This document shows, one piece after another, positions 23,603-34,989 of a DNA stretch of 64,000 bases. The first letter of the stretch is position 1. Every line of letters begins with the position of its first letter. Under the pieces are notes generated by a model. It did no database searches and was not told the origin of the DNA. It saw only the letters and a program-made list of their open reading frames with translations. The DNA comes from Ryuthela nishihirai (taxonomy: Eukaryota; Arthropoda; Arachnida; Araneae; Heptathelidae), in contig JAWZYU010000010.1 in assembly GCA_038380435.1 (NCBI GenBank), forward strand, positions 44,116,135 through 44,180,134. Direction: 5' to 3'. The position numbers were made by a program, and so were the translations under genes.

Positions 23603-23969
23603 ATAGTTTGCCGTGTGGGATTCGAACTGACGTCTCCCATTAACATACCAGGTGTACACTCGCTCAAAAAAGTATCCGAACACTATGGTTGATTACAGAA
23701 TTCATAAAAAATATCTGGCAACGATTTTTTTTAGAAATTAGTGACACACGAAGGTTGCCAGATAATTAATTTCTAAAAACATCGTTGCCAGATATTTTTT
23801 TTTTGAATTCTGTAATCAACCACAGTGATACACGAAGGTTGCCAGATCACTAATTTCTAAAAAAATCGTTGCCAGATATTTTTTTCTGAATTCTGTAATC
23901 GACCATAGAACTAGGATACTTTTTTTTTGAGCGACTGTACTAACCACTACACCACCAGCGGCTAACCTT
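23603..23969 (-). pseudogene. tRNA-like sequence split by a MITE
   Basis: On the minus strand, right of the MITE: CCGCTGGTGGTGTAGTGGTT (A-box-like), and left of it: TCAGTTCGAATCCCACACGG (B-box-like). Together they form a tRNA-like or SINE head interrupted at a TA. I cannot tell a tRNA pseudogene from a SINE head. Confidence 0.55.
23657..23937. mobile_element. Tc1-type MITE, 281 bp
   Basis: Ends CACTCGCTCAAAAAAGTATCC and, complemented, CAGTCGCTCAAAAAAAAAGTATCC (read in parts), flanked by TA. The interior is largely self-complementary (GTTGCCAGATATTTTTT repeated in both senses). A shorter copy is at 49073-49222. Confidence 0.85.
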
Positions 23970-24039
23970 TCCCACCAGCTGACTATTACATAACTTACAA
24001 TTTTTACAACAAACTGCTTGTTAAATGAAAGCAAATTTA

Positions 24040-25100
24040 GAAGTTAATGTAATAATTTTTTTAAATTAATTTTAAAAATGTTCAGAAAAAGAATAGCAGC
24101 AGAGTGTGATGTTAAATGTTTCCAGCTGTAAATATTAAAAGAACGTTGTTGAAAAATCGAGAATTTGAATGAGGTCTTCAATTTATCTCTGAAGACATTT
24201 TTCGGTAAAAAGTTTCTTTTCAAGGTTAGAGAGCTTCGAATATGATTTTACATCGACATAACATTGAAGCATCCGGAAACGTATGTTCCTTTTTGCCATC
24301 AATATTCTACACTGCGCATGTTTTGCAACTCTGAAGCTCATCATTATTCGAATAATCTGTTATCTTGTGCTCTAAGCTAATCCAAACTCTTGCTCGTAAT
24401 TTCTTTCTGAATGAGTTTGGGACACGCAACCAATATATAGATGAAAGTGCGCTCCCTCTCTGCCATTTGTTTAGTAACTCGATTTTGTTCTATTTTCGTA
24501 AGCAAACGGATATCAGGTCAACATAAGGATCGATGGCTGTGAATTTCATTTGTGCAATACTCGCCCATCCTTTTTTTGTCTGCGCCTTTAGTAAGAGTAT
24601 GCCTGGTTTTCTGAACTTCAGCAATTTTCGCTTTGCAAATTGCATTTTCTGCCTTCAAACTTGGTTTTTCCATGTTACGTCGAAATTGTTCTCCCAGAGA
24701 GAACTCGTTCTTCAGTTACGAAAGGCTGTTTGTGAGAGCCATAAAGCGATTCGTGATGATTCTCGAATCTGCAGATGAGACTGGGAAGCTGAAATTTGCA
24801 ATTTCTTTCTGTCTCTCAGGAGTAATTCACCTGGATCTGGTTCGACATTTGACCTTATCTGTATGTCAGATGCAAAACCTCAGGAGAAAAGCCACAATGA
24901 TGGGCTTGTGATAAGGCCTTGGCCCATTCGGTGCCAAGTTAAATTGTGCTGCTGTGTGCGAAAGAGTCATTCTTAAACAAGTTGGGTGAGCTTAATGTAA
25001 GGAATAAGATATACAGTGTATCTTTCCATCTGCTTTTTTAACTTTAAGACTATTTCAGGTTTCATGGGGGGGAGAGGAAAATAATAGAATGGTTGAGGAC
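24040..25100. other. Intron, no gene recognised
   Basis: Overlapping ORFs at 24533-24911 lack splice context or known motifs. At 24110-24250, sequence related to the palindromic element (AAAATCGAGAATTTGAATGA, GGTCTTCAATTTATC) is present. Confidence 0.45.
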
Positions 25101-25103
25101 GGT

Positions 25104-25440
25104 GATTCATTTTTATCTGAACTGTACTTTTTGAACAGAATGGGCTAAATTGCTATGTCACAAGAACCCCGAGGGCTCAGAGAAGGTTAGTGGGAGAGGA
25201 CCCACTAGACAGCTATTAGGAAACAGATTGTAGCTTCCCATCAAGGTCATCCAACGTTTACACCGTATGGCTTTCTTGTACACTGAGCAACATCTTAATG
25301 TCCCATCCGATTGACTGCGACTTTTCCAAATCCATCTGTACTTCCATCCAGTGTGGAGGCTAGCGGAGATAATTCTTGATGCTCGCAGAGCTGAAATTCA
25401 GACCTGGATCAGCTCTACGGATTGAGCTAATCTCTATCCC
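25104..25440 (-). repeat. SINE-A, degenerate
   Basis: TTTTATCTGAACTGTACTTTTTG to AGCTCTACGGATTGAGCTAA, reverse orientation with deletions. Confidence 0.65.
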
Positions 25441-26068
25441 ATGGATGGAAGCAAGAGCATCATTTTACAGTATACAGCTTACGATTAATTCTTTATTAAA
25501 CCATATTGTAGATAATAAGACGTGTTTATAAAGAATCGAAAAACAAACAAACAAACAAAAAATGTTTTTTCAGCGTTGTTATGTAATATTTATTTTTATG
25601 TTAATGTGTGATCACAATTTCTCTCGTTCATGAATGGGGTGATTTAAATATTTCTAATTTGAAACATTGATGTATTTTCCTGTCTCCCCTTCCCACTTCC
25701 ATCCAGAAAGAAATTCTGCCGACTCCCGTCTAAAGTTTTCACGGAATTTTTTTCTGATTGTTTAACCTATTAAATGAATGATTTAAAGAGGGAATTATAG
25801 ACATTATTTAAATTATATATATATGAAAGAAATAAAAGAAAAGATATTGATGAAGGAAACTATGAAATATTTTACCATAAAATAGAATTGTACATTTAAC
25901 ACGAATAAGCTACAACTCCTTTTCCCACTTCTTCATAGGTGTTCCCTCTCCACTACCGCTGTTACTCGTGAAAGGTAAACAAGAGAGCATTGTCAACCGA
26001 AGAGTTGCGATTGGACATCGGGCTAGAAAAAATTAGCCCATATAAACCCCATTACCAGACAGTGTCTC

Positions 26069-26651
26069 TGTCAGGCTAGAGGCCTTTTTAGATTTTTTTT
26101 GTTCAGGCTGTGTATATTTATTTTGGATTTCGCCAAAATAGTCATATGCTACGGGGAGGCCTCTGTCCTGGCATCTGGAAAGTTAATTGAAGGGGCAGTG
26201 CCCCGAGGGACGGATGTCGCCCAACTGCTAGCGGACGGCCCAGGTGGTCAGGCAGCGGAAGAAAGAAAAGAAAGGGTTTGGCAACGATGAGAACGAGAGA
26301 GCCGGTCGAGTTTCGGAAGGAGACGGACGCAAAATTGTAAAGCTGGAAAAATGCCGACTGGTAATAGCGGCATTGGCTCTGTAAATACAGCTGAACAGGC
26401 ATAGTAAGCTGGTGTTGTTGTAATCCATGTAATTGAGCATATGTCCTCGTCCAGCAAGTACGTTGGAAGGTTAAATAAATCTTTGTTATTTTTAAGTAAA
26501 GCCTGAAGTTGGACTAATTTATTGGGGAGGAGCCTCAGTATCGAGTCTCTGCAATTGTGAATAAACCGCTTGATTCTATCCGAAAGACTCTTTCACCCGT
26601 CGCGTATAGCGATCGAACCGAGGGACCGACAAACGAAGAGTTAACATCACA
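26069..26651 (+). repeat. 5' LTR of the gag-only element
   Basis: 583 bp, beginning TGTCAGGCTAGAGGCC and ending GTTAACATCACA. It contains an AATAAA at about 26475. Comparison with the 3' copy shows one difference (G versus A, in GGGGAGGCCTC versus GGGGAGACCTC); I found no others. Confidence 0.92.
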
Positions 26652-26654
26652 AAG

Positions 26655-26672
26655 TGGCGCAGTCGACAGGAT
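26655..26672 (+). other. Putative primer-binding site
   Basis: TGGCGCAGTCGACAGGAT lies three bases after the 5' LTR and opens with TGG. The tRNA partner was not identified. Confidence 0.7.
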
Positions 26673-27039
26673 GCAACAGAGGTGAAAGTAGCGGCGAAGG
26701 TGACGGAAGAGTTCCGACATCCATTGTGAGCTGACCAGAACAAGGCTGATACTGCCAAGAGTGTCCTGCGGTGTGCTTCAGGCGATAGAGTAGCTGTGAA
26801 GGTATCTGAAGAATCGTGCATCACGTTCGAACTGTGGAAAAAGCTGTGAAGGTGACGGAAAAGTCCAACATCCACTGGGAGCTGACCGACGCAAGGCTGA
26901 TACTGCCAAGAGTGTTCCGACTGTGTGCTTCAGGTAGCAGACTGACGAGGCGGTTCGTTCCTGTCATCACATCGGAGGTAAGTATCCTCTTACTCTAGGG
27001 GCTAGTAGTTAGATACGGCAGAGGCCTGTACGAGCTAAA

Positions 27040-29037
27040 ATGGAGCTTAGGAGCGGTCGCGATAGGGAAAGGGATGAGTTAAGACGAGGCTTCACAGAGA
27101 GGGATAGCGCGCAGGATGGTTATTCAGGGAATGATCTGGGAGGCGAAGAGGTGACAATAGACAGAGAGTCTGATGCTGCGATAGACATGAGAGGGTTGAG
27201 AGATTATGACGATGACAACGATGCGGATATGCTGCAGAGCGGGACCAGAAAGCACAGAGCTAAAGAAAGGATTGGATATGATTTTGAATTAGAGAGGATG
27301 AGGTTAGAGATGCAACTGAGAAGGGAAGAGAGAGAGGCAGCAGAAAGGGAAAAGGAGAGAGAGGCAGCAGAAAGGGAAAAGGAGAGAGAGGCAGCAGAAA
27401 GGGAAAAGGAGAGAGAGCATGAGTATAGAATGCTGGAACTGCAAATGAGGAATGCAAACGAGGAGAGGGGTGATGTGCGAACGGTGGCAGTTTCTAGTAA
27501 CCCAGCGGATGCGCGGCTGGCTAATTATATAAAATTATTGGGAAATATGTTAGCTGGAAGCCCTAAAAACCCAGAAGAAGTGATAAATCTCTTTGAGACA
27601 GCGGAAAGGGGATTTAAGATATATGAAGTACCGGAGGTGTTTCAAGGCAAAGTCATCATTTCTTTTTTAGATGGTAATTATGCAAATCACGTTTTTCGAA
27701 AATTAAGTGCAGAGGATTTTGTTCATTATAAGAAAGTTAAAGAGGCCGTATTAAAAGAGTTTAAGCTCACTCCCTCTGCGTACAAGAGAAAGTTTGAAAC
27801 TATCACGAAAGAACCGAATGAGTCATATAATCAATTAGCCTCGAGACTCAGAAATAGCTGGGATTACTACGTCCGCAGTAGGAAGGTGACAAAATTTGAG
27901 GAGCTTATGGACCTGATAGTATCGGATAAGTTACGTGATAGCCTTCCTCAAGACACTCATGCTTACGTAGTACAGAAAGAGGCAGAGTCATGGGCAAAAG
28001 CAGACGAAATAGCCACGTGGGCAGAAATCCATCTAGCCAGTGTAAACGGAATGGAAGAGGTCCTAACTTTTAAAGAGGTAAGGCATAGACATTATGCAGA
28101 ACGTGTTGTTTCCCCCCAGCAGAGGATAGACTCAGAGAGAAATTACTCTAGCAGAAGGTATCAATCGGCAGTTAATTTAGCTGAATATAGAAATGTCCCA
28201 AAAGTAAGGAGGTGCCATAAATGTAGATCTGACGAACACTTGATGAAAGATTGCCCACTGAGAACTGAGGACCGTGAGAACCGAACTCAGGTGTACCAAG
28301 TTAGCACCTTGGATCAGAATTCTAAAGATGTTTGTGAGGCAACAATAGGAAGGGTTACGACACATACAAAGCCAAGTCCAAGCAGTCGAGTAATAGGACA
28401 GGGAGAGATACGTATCCCAGTAGATTTTGAAGAGGTTCGAGTCAGATGTGGCGACCAGACAGCTAGAGCAGTCGTGGATTCGGGGGCAGAACTGACAGTA
28501 ATCAGAAAGGGGATGCTAAACGAAGAAAAACACCCGGTAAAAGACCATCTGTTGTTGCATGGGCCGTTTGGTGATGCCATAAGGGCAGAGGTAAAAGAGC
28601 TGCCTTTAAGTTTGATTGATGGTACAGAAGTTAACACTGTGAGTGGCGGAGAAAGTAAAGTGCTATGCGCAGTAGTAGCAAAGCTGCGGAAGGAGGTACT
28701 TCTGAGTGTGGAAGCATATGGTAAGTTAATTAGAAAGAAGGAGAGAAGGCCTGTAACTGGTAACCTCAGGAGGAAAATCCACGAGCCGTGGGCCAATCGA
28801 GGAAGCTACTATGAAAGAGGTAGAGAAATTCCAGTTAGTAACAGGGAAATGTATGCTCCATGGAGACCGTCCAATCAGCGCCATCCTAGCTCCCAGCCCA
28901 AACATGTGCAGCAATCTGTCAGACTCGATGTCTACGAGGGTCAAAATTATGTAGGGGAGGGAGCGAACATGGCAATTGGAGGTAACAATGGGTCAGGCCG
29001 ACGCCAATGTCGACGACTTTCAGCCTGTAGAGTCTGA
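27040..29037 (+). CDS. Gag-protease polyprotein of the LTR element
   Basis: 665 residues. Residues 80-137 form a highly charged coiled coil with three near-identical 27-bp units (AEREKEREA). Residues about 155-335 resemble the capsid of Gmr1-like Gag, with a SCAN-like C-terminal part (LASRLRNSWDYYVRS, DLIVSDKLRDSLP). A zinc knuckle follows: C392-X2-C395-X4-H400-X4-C405. An aspartic protease signature (VVDSGAELTVI, catalytic Asp480) follows. The part after about residue 560 is unlike protease or RT; in the next frame the last bases read GQADANVDDFQPVESEG, which might be a Pol tail. A large internal deletion joining protease to the Pol end is the simplest reading. Cell role: particle formation and nucleic-acid binding, from family knowledge. 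Confidence 0.85.
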   Translation: MELRSGRDRERDELRRGFTERDSAQDGYSGNDLGGEEVTIDRESDAAIDMRGLRDYDDDNDADMLQSGTRKHRAKERIGYDFELERMRLEMQLRREEREAAEREKEREAAEREKEREAAEREKEREHEYRMLELQMRNANEERGDVRTVAVSSNPADARLANYIKLLGNMLAGSPKNPEEVINLFETAERGFKIYEVPEVFQGKVIISFLDGNYANHVFRKLSAEDFVHYKKVKEAVLKEFKLTPSAYKRKFETITKEPNESYNQLASRLRNSWDYYVRSRKVTKFEELMDLIVSDKLRDSLPQDTHAYVVQKEAESWAKADEIATWAEIHLASVNGMEEVLTFKEVRHRHYAERVVSPQQRIDSERNYSSRRYQSAVNLAEYRNVPKVRRCHKCRSDEHLMKDCPLRTEDRENRTQVYQVSTLDQNSKDVCEATIGRVTTHTKPSPSSRVIGQGEIRIPVDFEEVRVRCGDQTARAVVDSGAELTVIRKGMLNEEKHPVKDHLLLHGPFGDAIRAEVKELPLSLIDGTEVNTVSGGESKVLCAVVAKLRKEVLLSVEAYGKLIRKKERRPVTGNLRRKIHEPWANRGSYYERGREIPVSNREMYAPWRPSNQRHPSSQPKHVQQSVRLDVYEGQNYVGEGANMAIGGNNGSGRRQCRRLSACRV

Positions 29038-29491
29038 GGGTACGTACGGGAAGGTGATATCTAGGTAGTCACGAAAGGGGTGCATAGCCTTTCTCATGGG
29101 ATGTCACCTGTGGACGAATGAACACCGCCAGTATGGCATACCTTCGTCCAAGACAGTTATTAGTGACATAATTAATTTATAAACTGTTTACTCTTGGACA
29201 ACTACTTCAGTCACCAGTTTTTTTTTGTTTGAAGCAAAGAAAGACAATATTTAGACTCAGGCACCAGTATATACCTAGGAGTTATTTTATATTTAAGTGT
29301 AGTGTACATAGATGTGTAAAAGATGTGCCAATTCGCAGAGAATTTATATAATTCATGAAGCAACTTAGAACTCTGTGTTTTGTGGCATCGAACTCTAAGA
29401 TTAATGCGAAAATGAACTCTGATTTTCGGCATTCAACTTGACTTTTTAGTCAGCAGTTAACAGGACTAACTACTGACTTCTGGCAGGGAGG

Positions 29492-30074
29492 TGTCAGGCT
29501 AGAGGCCTTTTTAGATTTTTTTTGTTCAGGCTGTGTATATTTATTTTGGATTTCGCCAAAATAGTCATATGCTACGGGGAGACCTCTGTCCTGGCATCTG
29601 GAAAGTTAATTGAAGGGGCAGTGCCCCGAGGGACGGATGTCGCCCAACTGCTAGCGGACGGCCCAGGTGGTCAGGCAGCGGAAGAAAGAAAAGAAAGGGT
29701 TTGGCAACGATGAGAACGAGAGAGCCGGTCGAGTTTCGGAAGGAGACGGACGCAAAATTGTAAAGCTGGAAAAATGCCGACTGGTAATAGCGGCATTGGC
29801 TCTGTAAATACAGCTGAACAGGCATAGTAAGCTGGTGTTGTTGTAATCCATGTAATTGAGCATATGTCCTCGTCCAGCAAGTACGTTGGAAGGTTAAATA
29901 AATCTTTGTTATTTTTAAGTAAAGCCTGAAGTTGGACTAATTTATTGGGGAGGAGCCTCAGTATCGAGTCTCTGCAATTGTGAATAAACCGCTTGATTCT
30001 ATCCGAAAGACTCTTTCACCCGTCGCGTATAGCGATCGAACCGAGGGACCGACAAACGAAGAGTTAACATCACA
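29492..30074 (+). repeat. 3' LTR of the gag-only element
   Basis: 583 bp, one visible substitution from the 5' copy. It is followed by GTCTC, the right half of the target duplication. Confidence 0.92.
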
Positions 30075-30079
30075 GTCTC

Positions 30080-31620
30080 TCTCAGGCGTTTCTTGCTGCT
30101 GAGAGCTGACATTCGGTCAAATTCGATAACCTCTAAGATACTATCAAGGAATAAGAGAGAATTAAGAACCCACTTTACAAAGAAATTAATAACTGCAGAA
30201 AAAAAAATTATTCTCATCCTGAGAAAAAAAAGTTTTTTTTTATAAACTACTATTACTCAGCTTATTGAAATTTTCGGTTAAATTAGTTTAACAAACGTTC
30301 AACGACAACAATCTGCTTTCGCATCAATATTCCTACGAATATTTGATTATTTATTTCATAGATATTTTCTTCCATTACTTAAATAAAGTTGAGATTATTA
30401 GTGTAAAAGATGGATACTTTTGTCTTATAATTAAAGATTCTAATGAATATGATAGATGAGAATATACCCAAAGGTTACAGTGATAGTTACGACACGAAGA
30501 AAAGTAATTTGTTAATTGCCAGAAAAAAAAACAATTATACTTAATAAAAAATAACAAACGAGGAAAGATTTTTTTGCAAAATGATTAGAAAAAGTTTTCC
30601 TTGATGGTTAGCAAGTAATTTGCTCATGTAGACTATTTTTGTTGTGCTATGAAAACATTGAAAAGGCTCTACAGTAATTAATGCAATTAATTTCACAGCC
30701 TCATTTGAATGTCAGCTAAAGGCGCCAGAGAATATCAAAATTCCCATTGAACCAACTAGTAAACATTTCTATCCATCAAATTAAAAAAAAAGGGTCACTT
30801 CAAATTAATGTTTATGGGATATTGCAGTCAACAGCATCTATTTGTACCTAACTGCATTTTACATCAACTAACTTAGATGAATGAGATGTAAAAGCCATTG
30901 AGAACTTTATTCGACTAATGAAAAATGTTTCCAAGAATATTTCTCCTGACTATTTCTCAAGTCCGAAGAACAGCTGTCTTTCACGAAGGAGATAAATTAA
31001 CTTAGTCGGATCCCGTCCCTTGTGCCACCTGCGCACATTTACTCGTTGCTCGCCAAAGTGACTATAACTTTACAAGCCACAGGACTAGCAAAAGAAGAAA
31101 AAAAAAACTCGATTTCGCTCGAAGCTTCTGATCAAAGAATCTGCGAATCTCATGAAAAAGACTCAGAATGAAACCCACGCACAATGTCGGAACAAACTTT
31201 CTTAGCAAATAAAGATGTCACATCGCAGAAAGGTTTAGGAGCTTTGGAAAGAATACCAATATGGAGTTAGATCGCTCTTTGTTTCTTAGAGCGTAATCAA
31301 ATTTTCCCCTGTCTCTCGATTATATTTCCTGTACGTGTTTTCTGAAATATATATTGAGAAAAAGAAAAGTGGTGGTGAGTTGACAGTCACAAATTCGGTT
31401 CTTGTACTAAGTGTGACGTGACAAGAAATCTTTTTCAGGGAGTGTGTAGCTAGGTAAGAAATGCTGAAAATGTTATGTATATTTCGTTGGTGACAACTTT
31501 TTCTTGAAATCAAAAGTATTTAAAATATTTACCGTAAATATTGAAATAGCAGGTCCGGGCGTTCATTTTTATTTACGGTTACAATTTGAGCCCAGGATAA
31601 ATATTTAATTAAAATCAGCT
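30080..31620. other. Intron, nothing recognised
   Basis: AT-rich sequence between the gag-only LTR element and a SINE-A; no coding or repeat signature I can support. Confidence 0.5.
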
Positions 31621-31631
31621 GAAACATGCAT

Positions 31632-32026
31632 AATTAAGTTTGGTTGTATTACTTCTGAGCTGAAACGTTTTTTGCACACAATGGGATCAGGTCAAAAGGG
31701 CCCCGAGAGCTCAGAGTAGTTGGTGAAGAAGATCAATTGGACAGCTATTAGGAGACAGGTGGTAGCTTCACGTCAAGGCCATCATCATGTTCTTTAAAGT
31801 AATTAAAATATTTACCGTAAATACTGAAATAGCATAAGGTATGGCTATCCTGCACCGTCCGTCGGATGAGACATAAGGCGTTATGTCTCATCTGACGGAC
31901 GGCAGCCTTTCCAAGCCCATCGGTGTCCCCTACTGACCGTGGACAGGGCGGGAATTTTTGCGTAGATAAATCTCAACACTGGCCCAGCTGGGACTCGAAA
32001 ATGCGAACTGCAGATTACGAACCCCC
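31632..32026 (-). repeat. SINE-A, rearranged
   Basis: A reverse-orientation copy in which the middle is replaced. At 31800-31834 a ~30-bp sequence (AAAATATTTACCGTAAATAC...) repeats flanking DNA at 31526-31554. Next, at 31855-31902, is a 22-bp-arm palindrome made from SINE sequence. The rest (GGCAGCCTTTCCAAGCCC onward) is normal. Confidence 0.8.
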
Positions 32027-32435
32027 GCACAATTATTAAAGAAATTTTTTTCAATTAATTTATGAGCATCATTACATAAAAAAAAGTATACAAAACTGTT
32101 CAGGTTTTTTATATAAAAATTTTAGTAATTTTTTCATGTTATGCCATCAAACATTTTTTTAAAGTAACTGTACAATTCCTTTTTCACGAAAAAGGAATCC
32201 GAACTTCCAAACAAACAAGCAAACATAATATAAAACGTTTAACGTAAAAATTAATACATGGATTTCTAACTGCTATCAAAATATAAAAAATTAAGTGGTT
32301 TCGGTTATAACTCAATACAATAATAATTTCCGTAGGTAAATAAAAATTTTGCTTCTATTAATATTAAAAAAACTAGTAGAATTATCCGGCTTTGCTCATT
32401 CCTTAACAAATAGTAAATGACTCAAATGAGCAAGC

Positions 32436-32815
32436 GAGGTGGGGATGGCTCAGTCGATAGCGCGCCAGGCTCGTAATCTGCAGTTCCCAGGTTCGAGTCC
32501 CACCTGGGCCAGCTTTCAGATTTATGTCCATAAGACTTCTCACGCTCTACCTTTGATCAGTAGGGGACACCGATGGGCTTGGAATAGATCGCAGTCCGTT
32601 GGATGGACTTAAATACCGTGTGCGGGAGAGCCATACCCGTGCAAGTTAAAGAACACGCTGGATGGCCTTTCTGGGAGGCTACCTTCTGTCACTCAATAGC
32701 TGTTCCAGTGGGTTCCCAACCTTCTCTGAGCCCTCGCGGTCCCTGTGACCTGGCCATTTAGCCCATGGTGTGTAAAAAAAAAAAAGTGCCAATCAGAGGT
32801 AAATCCAATCATATT
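32436..32815 (+). repeat. SINE-A
   Basis: AGGTGGGGATGGCTCAGTCG to AATCAGAGGTAAATCCAATC; complete but diverged. Confidence 0.85.
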
Positions 32816-33619
32816 AATATAAGAGCAATTAATTTTTTCGTTTTTTAATAACATTACATTGACATCATTACATCATGACATTGTGATCATGATTAAAACA
32901 TCATTTATAAATGAAGATCTGTTGTGAATTTAAAAGAATCAGATTGAAGAGTTTGTACAGAAGTAATATCACTGAGGAGTCATTCGCAATGCATATGTTA
33001 TAGCATGTAATTAATAAAATAATTCCCTAATACAGGAAAATTTTGATGTGAATTTATTTCAACCCAATTTCAACCTGAATTTGAGAAACATTATTAAAAT
33101 TTCGATTATTACATTTTCGACCCGATTTCAACAAGGAAAAAAATGCCAGGTAATGACCCCCAATGGAGATTTTCTGTGACCCCAAAAAATCATCTACTAG
33201 GTGTGATGTGTAGGAATTGTTAAGTGATGCTGAAGAAATTATAGAGATGACGCTATATGGTGTCATCGCTTATTTTTCTTTATTTATTTATACACCTAAC
33301 AACCATGGCGATGTTAGGGCCAGGCCCTTCTACACCAGGTGTCATCTCTTATATATGAAAGAAACTAAGATATATGGGATAGAAATTTCCCACTGTTATT
33401 ATTAATTATTCTATGTTATGTGGCAGTGTATTTCTAGAGTTAAGAGATTAAACTAAAAATAAATATTTCTTTTACGACTTGCTGACGTCAGAGGGTGCAG
33501 GAGCTTAAATAAACTCCGCAAAATATCGAGAACGTTTCATCTCCTTTTTCACATATTTCGAGACCATGTAATTCCACAAATACTTGACCAAATTGGTCCC
33601 ACATTTCGTACGAGATCTT

Positions 33620-33831
33620 CCCTTATGCTGGGTAAACAAATCTGGTCCCTACCTGCCATGGGATGGAATTACTCCTTTTATGAATGTCGGGCTCTTGCAA
33701 CCGTCTGGTGTCGCTGGTGTCGCTTCGGATTCTATGAAAGCTATAAAGGAAGAGGAAAATACTCTTCCTGCCAAACGTTTGGTGGGAATTGTGAAAATAA
33801 TCAACGGAGAACGGAGGAAAAACTAGAATAG
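33620..33831 (+). pseudogene. Degenerate Kunitz-domain exon
   Basis: An open stretch in one frame shows the order of Kunitz-inhibitor landmarks: SLPA near the start, ECRAL, a W/F-rich segment with YKGRGKY, then TFGGNCENN and RRTEEK at the end. At least three of the six cysteines are replaced or shifted, so it should not fold as a working inhibitor. Kunitz domains block serine proteases or, in some venoms, ion channels; which kind this derived from cannot be said. It lies in the channel intron on the opposite strand. Confidence 0.45.
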
Positions 33832-34077
33832 GGCCTTCTACTGTGAGTGGACCCAAGTTTATATATGTGTTATGTGAGGACCATAACGAAAGCCTATGTG
33901 CAAAAAATAGAAGAACACATATCGTCTCTGCAAACTAAATCTTTTATTGTAGCTTCAAATTGAATAAATCATCAGGCAAAGGTAACTACTTTTATATTAA
34001 GGGAAATTATTCCATATAGTTTCATGTGACATATAGTTTGCCTGGTGATAGCATATGTTGCTGATACTGATACTGAT

Positions 34078-34290
34078 TTAGGGCAAATGATTAATCTTTC
34101 CTTCGAAAAAGGAATTTTTCCATCTACTCTCAGAAATTGGTCAAAAATTGGTCTCAGAAATTCATTGGCCACCCCTATTTTTAAATCAGGAAGGAAATAC
34201 CTCAAGGTTTCACTTTAGGACCACAATTATTTTTGATATACATGAATGATCTCTTAGAGGTAAAATTAAAAGTTTTTACCCTCAGGATAG
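34078..34290 (+). pseudogene. LINE reverse-transcriptase fragment
   Basis: Broken frames give LINLSFEKGIFPSTL and ATPIFKSG, then, after a gap, PQGFTLGPQLFLIYMNDLL. These are RT motifs of jockey-like non-LTR elements with the part between deleted. Confidence 0.65.
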
Positions 34291-34424
34291 TTGTTGACTA
34301 AAATCGAGAAAACTTGGCAAAATCTTGGGGAGTTTGAAGTGATTTGGCAAATTTAGGAGAGATGTAAAGATTGCGATTAGTTTCGTGAAAATAAGGAGAG
34401 GTGTTAAAGGTTGTTAAAGGCTGT

Positions 34425-34478
34425 TCTCCAGGAAACATGTTTCCTGGAGACGTGGGTTCGAATCCCACTCATGGCAAA
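34425..34478 (+). pseudogene. tRNA-like 3' half
   Basis: GTTTCCTGGAGACGTGGGTTCGAATCCCAC (read in parts) resembles the variable arm and T arm of a class II tRNA. No acceptable 5' half was found, so it is probably a pseudogene or SINE remnant. Confidence 0.35.
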
Positions 34479-34989
34479 AACCAATTTTTTTCAGCTCCTT
34501 ATTTCATGAGTTCCATGTCTACAGGAATTATCCTGTGATTCTTTACTACATTCCTATTCATTTAAAATTTAGCAATTTTAAAATTTTTCCACCGTTAGAA
34601 GGCGCAATTACAGCTTTTGGGAAATTTGGAAAGTGCGATTGTAATATTTCATGGATACCTCTATTCAACACAATTTTTGTTAATTTATCGCTATGTATTT
34701 TTTTTATTTTTTGAAAACGAGATAAAAATGGCTGAAATGCAGAGTGTTACAGAGAATGACCAAACGCAGAATAAGCACATTAGGGGTTTGATTTGCTTAA
34801 ACATAAACGACCAGAAAGGCTAGATAGATAATATAGTCTAAAACTAAGAAATACTTTTATGAACTAAAACTTCATGTAATTATTAATACTGGAAAATTAC
34901 CCAAGAATAGCTTGTACAAATTATATTTGTAAAATTGTCAAAAAGTTTTTTTTCCCCCGAAACAAGCAATTTTTTTATATTTTTTTTCC

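Larger units (their letters stand above)
26069..30074 (+). mobile_element. Non-autonomous LTR retroelement with gag-protease only
   Basis: This 4006-bp element has 583-bp LTRs at both ends (26069-26651, 29492-30074) and a 5-bp target duplication GTCTC (26064-26068 and 30075-30079). It has a PBS-like TGGCGCAGTCGACAGGA at 26655, a purine-rich GGCAGGGAGG at 29482-29491, and a single long ORF. Reverse transcriptase, RNase H and integrase are absent. It lies in the 27-kb channel intron, opposite in sense to the host gene. Confidence 0.92.

Noticed and set aside
24533..24911. Overlapping plus-strand ORFs of 81 and 92 codons
   Set aside because: Two frames are open over the same bases, neither with known motifs or splice sites; treated as chance.
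28314..28796. 160-codon minus-strand ORF
   Set aside because: Antisense shadow of the gag-protease gene.
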